NCBI RefSeq assembly: GCF_014199395.1
Contig: NZ_JACIJM010000004.1
Location: 348,559 to 412,558 of the forward strand
Length of the DNA: 64,000 bases
Source of the DNA: Yoonia ponticola
GTDB taxonomy: Bacteria; Pseudomonadota; Alphaproteobacteria; Rhodobacterales; Rhodobacteraceae
Direction of reading: 5' to 3'
Shown: one piece after another, positions 45,172-54,818 of the stretch
Layout: the number at the start of each line of letters is the position of its first letter
Numbering within the stretch: the stretch's first letter is position 1
Program-made: the position numbers and the translations under genes
Notes under the pieces: model-generated
Databases searched by the model: none
Told to the model about the DNA's origin: nothing
What the model saw: the letters and a program-made list of their open reading frames with translations, nothing else

Positions 45172-48100
45172 TCAGAACTTGATCGTCATGCCAACTGTGC
45201 CGCGATGACTTTGCAGGTCCTCGCCCAAAGTTGTGCCGTAATTCACAAAGCCTTCGACGTTCTCTTCGATATCAAACGCAACACCTGCATCAATGGAGAA
45301 CAGATTGTCAGGACCGCCGTTGACGATGGTGTCGAATTCACCTGTCACACCAGTGATGGTCGATGCAGAACTCGTATCGTCGCCAGAGATTTTGGTGTCG
45401 TAGACCATGTTCAGCGTCGGCCGCAGCGTCGTGCCGTTTACCACAAAGTTGTCGCTGAATTCGAAACCAACACCAGCATAAAGCGCATCAGAGGACACTT
45501 CGCCAACGTTGAGGTTCAGAATGCCAGCACCTGTTTCTGTGTAAGCATCAGACGTGGTTGAGTAGCCCCGAATACGCAGCATCGGCGCCAGTCTTGCACT
45601 TTCGGACAGGCCAGCCTGCGCTGCCATGTCGTAAGACGCCTGGATCACACCGGACAATGTCCGCGCATCAGTTTGCGCAGTTGCCGTTGCATCCCCGACC
45701 AGACGGTCCAATTCAATGTCCGCCATGGAGTACCCAAGCGCACCTTTGAAATCGAGAGGACCGCTTGTCATCACACCACCCAAACCGAAGTGGTAATCGG
45801 TCGATTCCGCGGACCCTTCGTCGGTCTGTGTGTTTGTGCCGCTGATGCCCAGTGCGAGATTAACTTGGTAAGACACGTTGTTTGTCAACGTGTTAGCATA
45901 GCTCAAGCCGCCCAAAAGTCCGGTAGAGCTTGTTTCGTACCCAAGTGTCGTGTCGCTTGCGTCGATGTCAGACCGTTCGGTGAATGTCCCGAAAAAGACT
46001 GTCATATCCGTCATGCCAAAGCGTGCATCACCTTTCGAGCTAAAGTAGCCAGCGTTTTCACCGACCAAGCTTTTGGCTGATGTTGATTGCGCGCCGTTAC
46101 CCTGTTGTGGCACGCCATTCAGTTGCGCTGCAAAGGACAGACCTGCGAAGCCCGCACCGACAGTACTTGCCGGGCCGTTGGATTTGTCGGACACGCCGCT
46201 TGCCGTTGTTGGTGGCGTGACAGGTTCAACGGGTGTGACAGGTTCGACAGGTGGTTCAATCGGTGTTGGCACGTCGACGGTCGCTTGCAAGACCACGGTA
46301 TCACCGTCGTAGATATCGGCGAATTGTACGTCGACCAAGCTATCCGTGATCTCGCCAAAGGTGCCAGTCACGCCGCCTTTTGCCGCGATCACAGTCCATG
46401 ACAAGTCTTCGACACTGTAATCACCAGCTTCACCAGTGATTGCCAATGCAACATCGCTGCCAATCGCAGCCGTACCATCAACGTCGAGCAGATCGCTCTC
46501 GCCTTGGCCGTTCACGTCAACCGCAAGGGTGCTGCCAGTTTCAAACGAAAGATCGCCTGCGACTGCGATAGTCGCGATTGCGTTACCGACGCCGGGCGCA
46601 ACTGTTGTGCCGGTGCGTGCAATCAGGTTGCCGATCCGGCCCGCGCCCGTGACCTGACCACCGATCAAGTCAACGGCCATAGCTTCGGCCATGACATCAG
46701 AGAATTGCAGCGTGCCTTCGCGCACCGCAAAGTTGTCAATCGCGTCGTTCATACCGCTAAGCGTTGCAGTGCCGCTGCCGACTTTTTCGAACTGATCAAA
46801 GCCGTAATACTGCTTTTCCGTTTCCAGAACGATGTCGTCAGGTGCCGGAGCTAAAATGAGTCCCGGCAATTCTGGTTCTTCGGTTTCCGTCTCTTCTGCG
46901 TCGATTTCAATTTTGGACAGATCAAACGAAAGATCACCCGCACCACCAAGCGCCAAAACGTCGTCATCGCGCTCGCCACGAGCAATCACGTCACCAGTGA
47001 TGGCAAAGCCAGACTGCAACTCGATGCGCGTGGTACCTGCACTGGTATACTCTTGATATCTATCGAAATACTTGTTTGTTACGATCGCGCCAGATTCACC
47101 ACCGATAACTTCACCAGCGACTGTGATTTCTGAATTGCCGTAATTTGTCGCAATCCCATAGCGACCATTAGCTGCGCTCACAGATGCGCCGGATTCAATC
47201 GTAATTGAGTTCAGCCCTGTTGGTTCAGTCGTAGATTCTGCTGAGTTAGACAGATATTCCGGCAACGTGCTTGTCACTATACCAGTAAGCCCGTGATCGC
47301 CTGTAACGATATCACCGCTAACAGTGACGGTGGCATTCCGACCAAATGCGATTACGCCGACACTAGCCTCAATGCCGCCGTCGCCAACTGTAACCTCAAC
47401 ATCTCCGGCGTTGGCAAAATCTAGATTAGTGCCATATTTATCCGTACCACTGCTGCTATATTTACCAGCAACGGCAAGGATACCAGCGCCTGTGGCGCCC
47501 GTATTTTCGTCACCGAGCTGACCGATTTTGCCCGACCCTGTTGTGATTTGAATGTCAGCATCTTGTGCAAAAACCTTGATACCGTAATAATCGCCGAAAA
47601 CATCACCAGCGCCCGTGTTGACCGCAACAGTGCGGTCCGGAACGGGGTAAGCGGCGCGCAAAGTCGCCCCTTCAGGATTAGATGCATCGGAGACCTCATA
47701 TCCCGCAGCCTGGTTGACAAAGATGCCGCCACGGTCTCCTGAAATCGTGCCGTCGCCTGTTGTTACGGCGATGTTATTTCTAGCGTTGATGCGAACACCG
47801 CCGATACCACCGGTGACACCGCCCGTGCCGGTCGTCAGAGTGACATCATTTTCAGAACCGAGATTGATCCCATACTCACCACCGCCAACGCCGCCCGATC
47901 CCGTCGCTACAGTAATGTCGTTACTTGCGCGCAGATCGATACCGTAATCGTCACCGCTGACGTGGCCTGCACCTGTTTGAACAGTAACGTCATTGCCAGC
48001 CTTGATGTAAATACCACGCTGGGTTTCCGCACCTTCTCGCTCGTGATCGTCCCCACTGTCGACGTCGGGGTCACTCCACTCTCCAGCACCAGTCACGTTG

Positions 48101-49050
48101 CCATCGCCGGTTTGGACCGTAACGTCATTATCGCCATCAATATAGATACCAGCAACGCCACCTGAGACCGAACCTGCACCTGTCGTGACTTCAATATCCG
48201 CGCTTTCGGCGCTTACGACGATCCCATGTTTGCCGCCAGTGACGTCACCCACACCTGTACTGATCTCGATCTTTTTTTGTTGGTCCTGCGCTACGAGGTT
48301 TTGTGGAGCAGCGAATACGGGATAAAAGCGCGGGAGTACCGGTTCATTTGACTGAAGGACTGAAACACCATTCCGCGTACCAGTAATCGCCCCGTCACCC
48401 GTCGTTACGGTCGCGTTGTTTAGCGCGTCGACATCGATGCCGTTTCGGCCGCCGCTAATGTCACCGGCGCCAGTTTGAACAACGACATCGCCCGAGCCGG
48501 GATATCTCGAACCAATCCTAATCCCACTGGACTCATAGTCAAGAAGTGTGATGTCGCCCGATCCGGTTACGACTCGTGTGTTCCCATACTTCGCCCTGAC
48601 TTCGATGCCGTGTCCGAAGTAGACGTCGAAAGGTTGTACGCCTTCGGGTTCCGCTTGGTTGATGTCTCCATTAAAGACAATATCGACGCCGCCTTGCCCT
48701 GTGGCAGAGTTACTATACCCAGAGTCGACTACCAGTCCCAGATTAAACTTGGCGCCCTCCTCGACGGTAATCGTTATGTCACGCCCCTGCACGTTGACAT
48801 TGTAATAATAGTCGCTCACGAAGTCTGCGGTTTCATCCGCGACGACTGTAACGGACCGCCCCCAATCGCCAAGGTATTCATTTCCACTGATCACGCCTGA
48901 GCAGAGGTAAGTACCGCTTGTAGCTTCAACGGTACATTCGTTCTCGGCCTGCGCCGGGCGTCCGTAGGCCACGAGGCTGGTTGTGAGTAGTGAGGCTGAG
49001 AGCAAAAGTTTGCCGCGAAGTTTAGGTGGGGTAGCGCTAATGCGTGTCAT
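45172..49050 (-). CDS. Autotransporter with beta-helix passenger
   Basis: 1292 residues from ATG 49050; an in-frame extension to 49164 precedes an ordinary signal peptide (GKLLLSASLLTTSLVAYGRPAQA) and is unlikely. The passenger carries many short repeats of the type NDVTVQTGAGHVSGDDYGI, predicted to stack as a right-handed beta-helix. An autochaperone-like segment (YGFDQFEKVGSGTATLSGMNDAI, AVREGTLQFS) and a Pro-rich linker (PIEPPVEPVTPVEPVTPP) lead to a C-terminal beta-barrel (about the last 270 residues) ending in RGTVGMTIKF. A type V secreted surface protein, perhaps an adhesin. Confidence 0.9.
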   Translation of the reverse strand: MTRISATPPKLRGKLLLSASLLTTSLVAYGRPAQAENECTVEATSGTYLCSGVISGNEYLGDWGRSVTVVADETADFVSDYYYNVNVQGRDITITVEEGAKFNLGLVVDSGYSNSATGQGGVDIVFNGDINQAEPEGVQPFDVYFGHGIEVRAKYGNTRVVTGSGDITLLDYESSGIRIGSRYPGSGDVVVQTGAGDISGGRNGIDVDALNNATVTTGDGAITGTRNGVSVLQSNEPVLPRFYPVFAAPQNLVAQDQQKKIEISTGVGDVTGGKHGIVVSAESADIEVTTGAGSVSGGVAGIYIDGDNDVTVQTGDGNVTGAGEWSDPDVDSGDDHEREGAETQRGIYIKAGNDVTVQTGAGHVSGDDYGIDLRASNDITVATGSGGVGGGEYGINLGSENDVTLTTGTGGVTGGIGGVRINARNNIAVTTGDGTISGDRGGIFVNQAAGYEVSDASNPEGATLRAAYPVPDRTVAVNTGAGDVFGDYYGIKVFAQDADIQITTGSGKIGQLGDENTGATGAGILAVAGKYSSSGTDKYGTNLDFANAGDVEVTVGDGGIEASVGVIAFGRNATVTVSGDIVTGDHGLTGIVTSTLPEYLSNSAESTTEPTGLNSITIESGASVSAANGRYGIATNYGNSEITVAGEVIGGESGAIVTNKYFDRYQEYTSAGTTRIELQSGFAITGDVIARGERDDDVLALGGAGDLSFDLSKIEIDAEETETEEPELPGLILAPAPDDIVLETEKQYYGFDQFEKVGSGTATLSGMNDAIDNFAVREGTLQFSDVMAEAMAVDLIGGQVTGAGRIGNLIARTGTTVAPGVGNAIATIAVAGDLSFETGSTLAVDVNGQGESDLLDVDGTAAIGSDVALAITGEAGDYSVEDLSWTVIAAKGGVTGTFGEITDSLVDVQFADIYDGDTVVLQATVDVPTPIEPPVEPVTPVEPVTPPTTASGVSDKSNGPASTVGAGFAGLSFAAQLNGVPQQGNGAQSTSAKSLVGENAGYFSSKGDARFGMTDMTVFFGTFTERSDIDASDTTLGYETSSTGLLGGLSYANTLTNNVSYQVNLALGISGTNTQTDEGSAESTDYHFGLGGVMTSGPLDFKGALGYSMADIELDRLVGDATATAQTDARTLSGVIQASYDMAAQAGLSESARLAPMLRIRGYSTTSDAYTETGAGILNLNVGEVSSDALYAGVGFEFSDNFVVNGTTLRPTLNMVYDTKISGDDTSSASTITGVTGEFDTIVNGGPDNLFSIDAGVAFDIEENVEGFVNYGTTLGEDLQSHRGTVGMTIKF

Positions 49051-49330
49051 TAATTCTTCTCTATTTTTAGGTTTTAGTCCGATGGTGAATTTGCGAAGGC
49101 ACACAACCACAACCAGCTCAGGGCAAATTCCTGAAGTGGGACACGCGCTACTGCTAACAATCAATTGTGCAATTTCGGTGATTTTCCGCCTATGCGAATA
49201 ACTAACTCAATTATGTTGCTAAATTGTCACATAAATTTTGCCGTCTGAATTTCCTTGATTGGAAGCAATAGGTTGCGCGATAGCCTGAAATCGTTAACGT
49301 AACGGCAAGTTTACAGTTGGATTGACACAT

Positions 49331-50212
49331 ATGGCCGATTTTCGTGCGCTCGCACGCCACCATGAGCCAATTCGCGCCTATATCCGGCATCGTCGTTGGA
49401 TCGACCGATCTGGCGTGCTGGCCTATGCCCCAAACACGGAATGCTCGGCTTTTAGCATCGATGGTTTCGGCTTCCGGCGCGGTGAGTTGAACGGCACGCC
49501 TTATGATCTGAACGCTGCGTTTTCGGGCCAGCCCTACGGGTTGGTATTGGGGTCGAGCCATGTTTTCGGCTTTGGCCTTGCGCGTGATGCGCAGACGATA
49601 CCGTCGCAGTTGGCCGCACAAACGGGTATGCCGTGTTTGAACCTGTCGTTTCCAGAGGCTCAGTTGCAATCACTGCATGCGGTGGCCCTGCGGATTTGCG
49701 CCCAAGCCCCGCAAGCACCGCAGTTTATCGCCCTGCTGCCCGGCGGGACATTGACGCGTTATGCGTTTGTCCGTGATTGCGATCCGCTGTTTGGCGTTCC
49801 TGATTTTCAGAAAGGCGCTATCGCTGCAAATCTGCCCGACAGCCCGACAGAGACTGCGGCCTTCCGGTCCCTGCTCACTTATGCTCGTTTCTGGATTGGC
49901 CAGATTGCGACTTTGGCGCAAACACAAGGCTGCCCGCTGCTCTTTCACCCCGAGCACACGGCTTTTGAAAAGCCGCAGCTCTCGGAGGCCGAGAAATCAT
50001 GTCGCCTGACTGTTCCCCAATCGGACCCGGATCGCTGGCGTTTTGAGACGCATCGCTTGCGGTATGCCGCATATACCGACGCGATTTTGGGCGCCTTGCC
50101 GACGTCTGCGCGGATTGCAAACGTTGATCCTGCCCGCTTGAGTTATCTGGACGAGTTTCACTACACCGCCGACGGGGCCGCGCAGATCGCTACGGCCCTC
50201 GCGACTGCTTAA
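49331..50212 (+). CDS. SGNH/GDSL-like hydrolase fold protein
   Basis: 293 residues from ATG 49331. YGLVLGSSHVFGFGLARDAQTIPSQLAAQTG resembles block I of SGNH hydrolases (GxSxxxG), and DEFHYTADGAAQIATAL near the C-terminus resembles the DxxH block. No signal peptide. Function not known; might be a carbohydrate esterase or acyltransferase partner. Its stop overlaps that of the convergent gene within CTTAAG. Confidence 0.6.
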   Translation: MADFRALARHHEPIRAYIRHRRWIDRSGVLAYAPNTECSAFSIDGFGFRRGELNGTPYDLNAAFSGQPYGLVLGSSHVFGFGLARDAQTIPSQLAAQTGMPCLNLSFPEAQLQSLHAVALRICAQAPQAPQFIALLPGGTLTRYAFVRDCDPLFGVPDFQKGAIAANLPDSPTETAAFRSLLTYARFWIGQIATLAQTQGCPLLFHPEHTAFEKPQLSEAEKSCRLTVPQSDPDRWRFETHRLRYAAYTDAILGALPTSARIANVDPARLSYLDEFHYTADGAAQIATALATA

Positions 50213-51318
50213 GGTGCGTCGCTATGGGTGATCAGGTTCAGGATTTCCGATGACGAAAAGCCGAGCGCCATAGCGCAGGACGGCCCCGTCACGACGCCAG
50301 TATCGTACAATTCGGTTACGGCACCGTCGATGCGGAACCAATGGTCGACCTTATTGGATTTTAGGTTGACCACCTGCACGCCGCACCATGGCTCGCTATC
50401 TGTATCGGTCAGGCGCTGGTCCAGATCCAAGCCTTCAAAGCGTTCGTGACGTGGCTTTGACAGGCCAACGACCGCGTGATTGCCGTGGAATGACAGACCG
50501 CGTGCAAAACCGGGTAGGAATTTGATCGGGTTAAATGCCTCTTCGGGTGCCGCGTCGGTATCAATCCAGCCCAATTCGCCCGTGCCGGAATTCAACACAT
50601 AAAGCCGCCCTTGGTGGATGCGCGGGGAATGTGGCATCGACAGGCCGGAGCAGACGACTTTGCCAGTCTCGACATCAATCACAACACCACCGTCCTTGCG
50701 CCGGTCCCGCCAGCCGTCGATTGTGTCAGAGCGCGAACACGCACTGACGTAACGCGCCTTGCCTTGATCCGGCGTGCCGATTTCGCCCATCGCGAGGCCG
50801 TTCAGGTGACAGCGATCTTCTTGCGCGAGGTCGGAAATAAATGACGGACGCCAGTATTCATCAAAGGAATGGCGATCCGAAACCGTAGCCAAACAGTTGA
50901 ACGACGTATTCACAAACACGATGCGGCCGTCAGCCAACAGCCCGACGTCATGCGCATCTAGAACGCCAGTTGTATGCAGTACGCGCGGCACGAAAAGCCC
51001 GTCAAAGCTGCCGTTGGCGACTTGACCTTCGTTTAGCACGTTTTCGAAACGGGTGATCTGGAACAATGTCGCGAGCAGGATTGTGCCCTGCTCTGGCGTC
51101 GCGAGACCCATCGCTTTTTTAAAGATCCGCTCGTTGACCATCAGGCCGCCAGTTTCGGGGTTACGCCCCAAAAGATAGAATTTGCCGGATTGATAAGACG
51201 TCACTGCGATGCTGACTTTTTGTGCGCCACACCACCCCGGCAGACCCGATGAAACGGAATAGTTGATCTTTGGCGGCTCGACCTTTGCAGCCTTTGGGCT
51301 TGGTTGCGCGTCTTGCAT
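50209..51318 (-). CDS. TIGR03032/DUF4915-family protein
   Basis: 369 residues from ATG 51318 (TTAGGAC 7 bp upstream); a longer frame to ATG 51456 adds a basic tail unlike the family. NYSVSSGLPGWCGAQKVSIAVTSYQSGKFYLLG, VLDAHDVGLLADGRIVFVNTSFNCLATV and GTGELGWIDTDA fit this family of beta-propeller-like proteins, found near glycan- or sulfotransferase-related genes. Biochemical role unknown. Confidence 0.72.
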   Translation of the reverse strand: MQDAQPSPKAAKVEPPKINYSVSSGLPGWCGAQKVSIAVTSYQSGKFYLLGRNPETGGLMVNERIFKKAMGLATPEQGTILLATLFQITRFENVLNEGQVANGSFDGLFVPRVLHTTGVLDAHDVGLLADGRIVFVNTSFNCLATVSDRHSFDEYWRPSFISDLAQEDRCHLNGLAMGEIGTPDQGKARYVSACSRSDTIDGWRDRRKDGGVVIDVETGKVVCSGLSMPHSPRIHQGRLYVLNSGTGELGWIDTDAAPEEAFNPIKFLPGFARGLSFHGNHAVVGLSKPRHERFEGLDLDQRLTDTDSEPWCGVQVVNLKSNKVDHWFRIDGAVTELYDTGVVTGPSCAMALGFSSSEILNLITHSDAP

Positions 51319-51541
51319 CAGCTGTCCTAACTCTGAGATATTGTTGGACAAACTTTGCCCCCGTCGCCCGACAAAGTGCAATATCCGTTTTGTATAAGTC
51401 CGCGCCGTGCGCTGAGTGCGCCACACTGAACGTCGGCCAGATGACAGAACATTCATTTACAAAAGCGCCTTACAGACCGCTTTGAACGCGCAGCTTAACT
51501 GGCGTACACAAGACAATGAATACTGAATTGGACGCCGCAAG

Positions 51542-52186
51542 ATGAGTTATAAACTATACCACGCGCCCGCGAGTGCATCCCTCGGGATCAGGGTTATTCT
51601 CGAAGAGATTGGGGCCGATTATGAACTCATTCCAGTGACCATTGATATGGATAAACCCCGGTCGCACGCGCACTTGGCGCTCAATCCAAACGGCTGGGTG
51701 CCCGTGCTGGTTTGGGACGAAAACGCGATGTATGAATGCGCGGCGATTGCGGTTTTCTTATGTGACCGCCATCCTGAAGCCATGCTCGCGCCTGCATTGG
51801 ACGCCCCCGAGCGTGGTTTGTTTCTGCAGACGTTATTTTACTTTTCCAATGCTGTGCAGACCGCGTTTCAACTGGATTACTACCCTGATCGCTTTGCGGA
51901 TACGCCCGAGACGGAACAAAGCGCCCAGCGCCGTGGGTTGCGGCGTTTGCGCGAGACGTGGCAGGTCATTGACGATCAGATCGGCAACAACACTTGGGCG
52001 CTAGGTGATCGTTTTAGTGCGGCGGATATCTATCTGTTTATGCTGACGACGTGGCTGAAACCCTCGCGCGGGCAGCCAGCGATACAGGACTTTCCGAACG
52101 TTGCGCGGATCGCTGATGCTGTGATGCAGCGCCCAAGCGTGCAGCTTGTGTATGAAGGGTGGATATCGGAACAGACAGACGGCTAG
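51542..52186 (+). CDS. Glutathione S-transferase family protein
   Basis: 214 residues. The N-terminal thioredoxin-like domain includes KLYHAPASASLGIRVILEEIGADYELIPV and the cis-Pro segment NGWVPVLVWDENAMYECAAIAVFL (about residues 52-75); an all-helical C-terminal domain follows (GDRFSAADIYLFMLTTW). Conjugates glutathione to electrophiles or isomerises them. Convergent with the MTHFR-like gene. Confidence 0.88.
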   Translation: MSYKLYHAPASASLGIRVILEEIGADYELIPVTIDMDKPRSHAHLALNPNGWVPVLVWDENAMYECAAIAVFLCDRHPEAMLAPALDAPERGLFLQTLFYFSNAVQTAFQLDYYPDRFADTPETEQSAQRRGLRRLRETWQVIDDQIGNNTWALGDRFSAADIYLFMLTTWLKPSRGQPAIQDFPNVARIADAVMQRPSVQLVYEGWISEQTDG

Positions 52187-52237
52187 ATCAATTTGCTTCG
52201 ATATGGATCGCGGAAGCTGACATGCCTGCCGTGCCGA

Positions 52238-53113
52238 TTACTTTGGCGTACCCGAGCGTGCGGTGATCCAATCAAAGGTTTTCCGCGCCCCGCCAAACGG
52301 GAAGAAATGCAGTTTCACTGGCGCTTTGTCGTTCAAGGTTAATGTCTGTGACAGCTCGTTAACCAGCTCTGTCGGCTCATAGCCTTTTAACAGCCCAACC
52401 ATCGCGCCCGACCTTTTGCGCAGCGCCGAAAGCGACGGCCCTACCCCACAAAGCGCCGCGTATTTGATCAGAGACGGGATCGACGTCACGCCCGCGACCC
52501 CGATGTTGATCGGCGTATCAATGTCGCGCTCGCGTAACATGTTGATCCAACGAACATAAGTCGCGGCATCAAAGCCGAACTGCGTTGTGATTGAGGCCTG
52601 AATGCCGCGCACGGCCAACATTTCCAGCTTGTCCTCCAAGGCATCAAGCAACTGATCGCCATTGATCCTTGAGTGCCCTTCTGGGTGCCCGCTGACCGAA
52701 ACATGTGCGAAGCCCAGATCGGAAACCATGGCATGCGACAGCACCGACATCGCGTCAATGTATGGCCCCTGACTGTCATCGCGATCCCCCGCGATAACCA
52801 GCAACCGACGTGCGCCGCCATCACGCGCAGCAGTCAAATGTTCACGCAGTTGCGCCTCGTCCGCAAAATGACGCGCACCCACGTGCGGTACAGGCTGATA
52901 CCCTAACGCGACGATCTTCTTGCAGGCGTCTTTCAACCCTGCCGTGTCCTTTTGCGACAGGTGAGGCAGGTAAACCTCTGATCCCTTCACAAAGATTTCT
53001 GGCGGTGGATGAAACGAGCTGACCTTCGAGACTGGGATTTCCAGCGAGTAGTCATTCAATAGCGATTTTCGAGCTAACGAAGGATGGATTGACCAGACGG
53101 TTGACTGTGGCAC
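52238..53113 (-). CDS. Methylenetetrahydrofolate reductase family protein
   Basis: 291 residues from GTG 53113 (AGGGA upstream). TIM-barrel pattern with FHPPPEIFVKG, VGARHFADEAQLREHL and LVIAGDRDDSQGPYIDAMSVL, as in the MTHFR family that reduces 5,10-methylene-THF to 5-methyl-THF with FAD. It lacks close similarity to the classic MetF opening, so it may be a second MTHFR type dedicated to one-carbon catabolism. It is divergent from a PanB-like gene, which in the canonical family also uses 5,10-methylene-THF; a MerR-type dyad lies between them. Confidence 0.82.
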   Translation of the reverse strand: MPQSTVWSIHPSLARKSLLNDYSLEIPVSKVSSFHPPPEIFVKGSEVYLPHLSQKDTAGLKDACKKIVALGYQPVPHVGARHFADEAQLREHLTAARDGGARRLLVIAGDRDDSQGPYIDAMSVLSHAMVSDLGFAHVSVSGHPEGHSRINGDQLLDALEDKLEMLAVRGIQASITTQFGFDAATYVRWINMLRERDIDTPINIGVAGVTSIPSLIKYAALCGVGPSLSALRKRSGAMVGLLKGYEPTELVNELSQTLTLNDKAPVKLHFFPFGGARKTFDWITARSGTPK

Positions 53114-53135
53114 GGTTTTCCCTCACGCTAAAAAT

Positions 53136-53151
53136 CTAACACCTATGTTAG
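53136..53151. promoter_or_regulatory. MerR-type dyad between MTHFR-like and PanB-like genes
   Basis: CTAACA-CCTA-TGTTAG is a perfect 6-4-6 palindrome 23 bp upstream of the MTHFR start. A near copy (CTAACA-TTCG-TGTGAG) lies in the nrtS promoter. Its minus-strand TAGATT (53133-53138) holds the same position relative to the dyad as in the nrtS promoter, but the -35 there (AATTAG) is poor. Confidence 0.55.
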
Positions 53152-53283
53152 GTTATTCTAATTAGTACATCTGTCAAGAAATTCGAAAACACCGCGCGTT
53201 AGGTTGTGTTGGCACGTTGACACAACGTTTTGAGGAAACTGACTAGCGCGACGGTGATAACTGAAAATAAGGGAGGAACACCA

Positions 53284-54132
53284 ATGACAAAGCGTCGCAA
53301 AACAAGGTTAAAGCATCTCGCCGAGAAGGTCGCAAAGGGAGAACGCATCGTAGGCATGGAATGCCACGACACCGCAAGCGCGATGATTGCCGAAGATCTG
53401 GGCATGGATTTGCTCTGCTGTGGCAGCCCCGGCCCGATGGGTTTGATGGGACACAAATCTATGGCCACGGTAGATTTTGAAGAACAGCTCTATATGCTGC
53501 AAGGCGTACTGCGCGGCGCATCCTCGCCGTTCATTATTTGCAACATGCCGAACACCACAGCCTGTATTTCCATTGAGGAATCCGTGCGCAACGCAGCGCG
53601 CGTCGTCAAGCTAGGCGCGGATGGTGTGCATATCGAACCCTCCATGGGCACGGTTGAGCATATTCGCGCCATCGTCGCGGCGGGCATTCCAGTTGTCGGG
53701 CATTTCGGCGTGCAAGGCGAACGGGCGGTGATGAATTCCGGTCACGCGCCAGCGGGTCGCACTGCCGAAGAAGCAGCGCAGATCGTTGAATTGGTGCGCG
53801 CTTCTATCGACGCTGGCATTTTCGCGGCGCTGTTCGAGCATACGTCAGTTGAGCTGACAAAATGGTGCTACGAGAACCTGCCTGTCGCTGTCGCGAGCCT
53901 TGGCTCTGGCCCGCATGCGCATGGTATTTTCCATGTATCGCGCGACATCATCGGTTGTTCCGTGTTCCCGATCCCACCCAAACGCGAAGTGTTCGGCGAC
54001 GTGATGGGCGAGATGCGCAAAGCCTACACCGAGTATTACAATCGCGCCTCTGGCGGCCAGTTTCCGAAACCGGAGTTGTCGCACACCATGCACGACGGCG
54101 AGATGGAAAAATTCGCTGAGTTAATGAGCTAG
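53284..54132 (+). CDS. PanB-like (ketopantoate hydroxymethyltransferase-fold) protein
   Basis: 282 residues from ATG 53284 (GGGAGG upstream). The barrel resembles PanB: LLCCGSPGPMGLMGHKSM, DGVHIEPSMGTV, VVGHFGVQ, FEHTSVELTKW and VASLGSGPHAHG align by eye with PanB blocks. The two magnesium-binding Asp of E. coli PanB (in GDSLG and ADLPF) fall on Gly (CGSPG) and Asn (CNMPN), so ordinary PanB chemistry is doubtful. It belongs to the PEP mutase/isocitrate lyase-like superfamily. Downstream methyltransferase starts 17 bp later. Confidence 0.75.
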   Translation: MTKRRKTRLKHLAEKVAKGERIVGMECHDTASAMIAEDLGMDLLCCGSPGPMGLMGHKSMATVDFEEQLYMLQGVLRGASSPFIICNMPNTTACISIEESVRNAARVVKLGADGVHIEPSMGTVEHIRAIVAAGIPVVGHFGVQGERAVMNSGHAPAGRTAEEAAQIVELVRASIDAGIFAALFEHTSVELTKWCYENLPVAVASLGSGPHAHGIFHVSRDIIGCSVFPIPPKREVFGDVMGEMRKAYTEYYNRASGGQFPKPELSHTMHDGEMEKFAELMS

Positions 54133-54149
54133 AAATGGAGGCAGAGCCG

Positions 54150-54818
54150 GTGAAACCAGATCAGTTTTTAGCATGGTTGTCGGCTCTGCCTTTGCACAAG
54201 GAAACGAGCGTCGAATGCGGGGCCGGACATGCCGAGATCGCGCAATTTCTGGCAAGTCGTTATGCAACGTCCTACGCCGTTGATCTTGATCCGATCCCTC
54301 TACCCAGTGATACCGCCGTCAAAGCCATATCTGCCGATGCGGCAGATTTACCGTTCGATGACGCGTCGGTTGATTTGGTCGTGTCGATGCAGGCGTTGCA
54401 TCATTTCGATATCGCGAAACACCTGAATGAGGCGCGGCGCATTCTGCGTCCGGGCGGTGTTTTTGCGGCGCTATGCTGGGGGGAAATGTCCCTGCCCGCT
54501 GACGTCCGACGCGCCTACGATCCCATCTTAGATGCCATCGCGCCGTATTGGGAAGATCAACGTCCCTTCGCGCTGTCCGGTTACGACGGCCTTGCATTTT
54601 CGGGTGTCTCAATCCCCCGCCCGCAGGCATTCAAACGCGCCAAGTGCAATTTGGACAGGTTGGAAGGGATCATGGCGACGTGGTCGGCCGTGCAAGGTGC
54701 CGTGAAGGATAGCGTCGATTTACCCGAGCCTGACTTGTCGAAGTTAACCATGGACGAAGAGGCGGAATTTGACGTCAGTTGGCCGCTGGTTGGCCAGATA
54801 TTCAGAGTACCCGCCTAG
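54150..54818 (+). CDS. Class I SAM-dependent methyltransferase
   Basis: 222 residues from GTG 54150: GGAGG at 54137-54141 gives ideal spacing, whereas ATG 54135 has no site. SAM-binding motif I is SVECGAGHAEIAQFLASRYATSYAVDLDPI; LPFDDASVDLVVSMQALHHFD and EARRILRPGGVFAALCW are motifs of the UbiE/methyltransferase 11 type. A small molecule is the likely acceptor. Co-transcribed with the PanB-like gene; its stop overlaps that of merR in CTAG. Confidence 0.87.
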   Translation: MKPDQFLAWLSALPLHKETSVECGAGHAEIAQFLASRYATSYAVDLDPIPLPSDTAVKAISADAADLPFDDASVDLVVSMQALHHFDIAKHLNEARRILRPGGVFAALCWGEMSLPADVRRAYDPILDAIAPYWEDQRPFALSGYDGLAFSGVSIPRPQAFKRAKCNLDRLEGIMATWSAVQGAVKDSVDLPEPDLSKLTMDEEAEFDVSWPLVGQIFRVPA

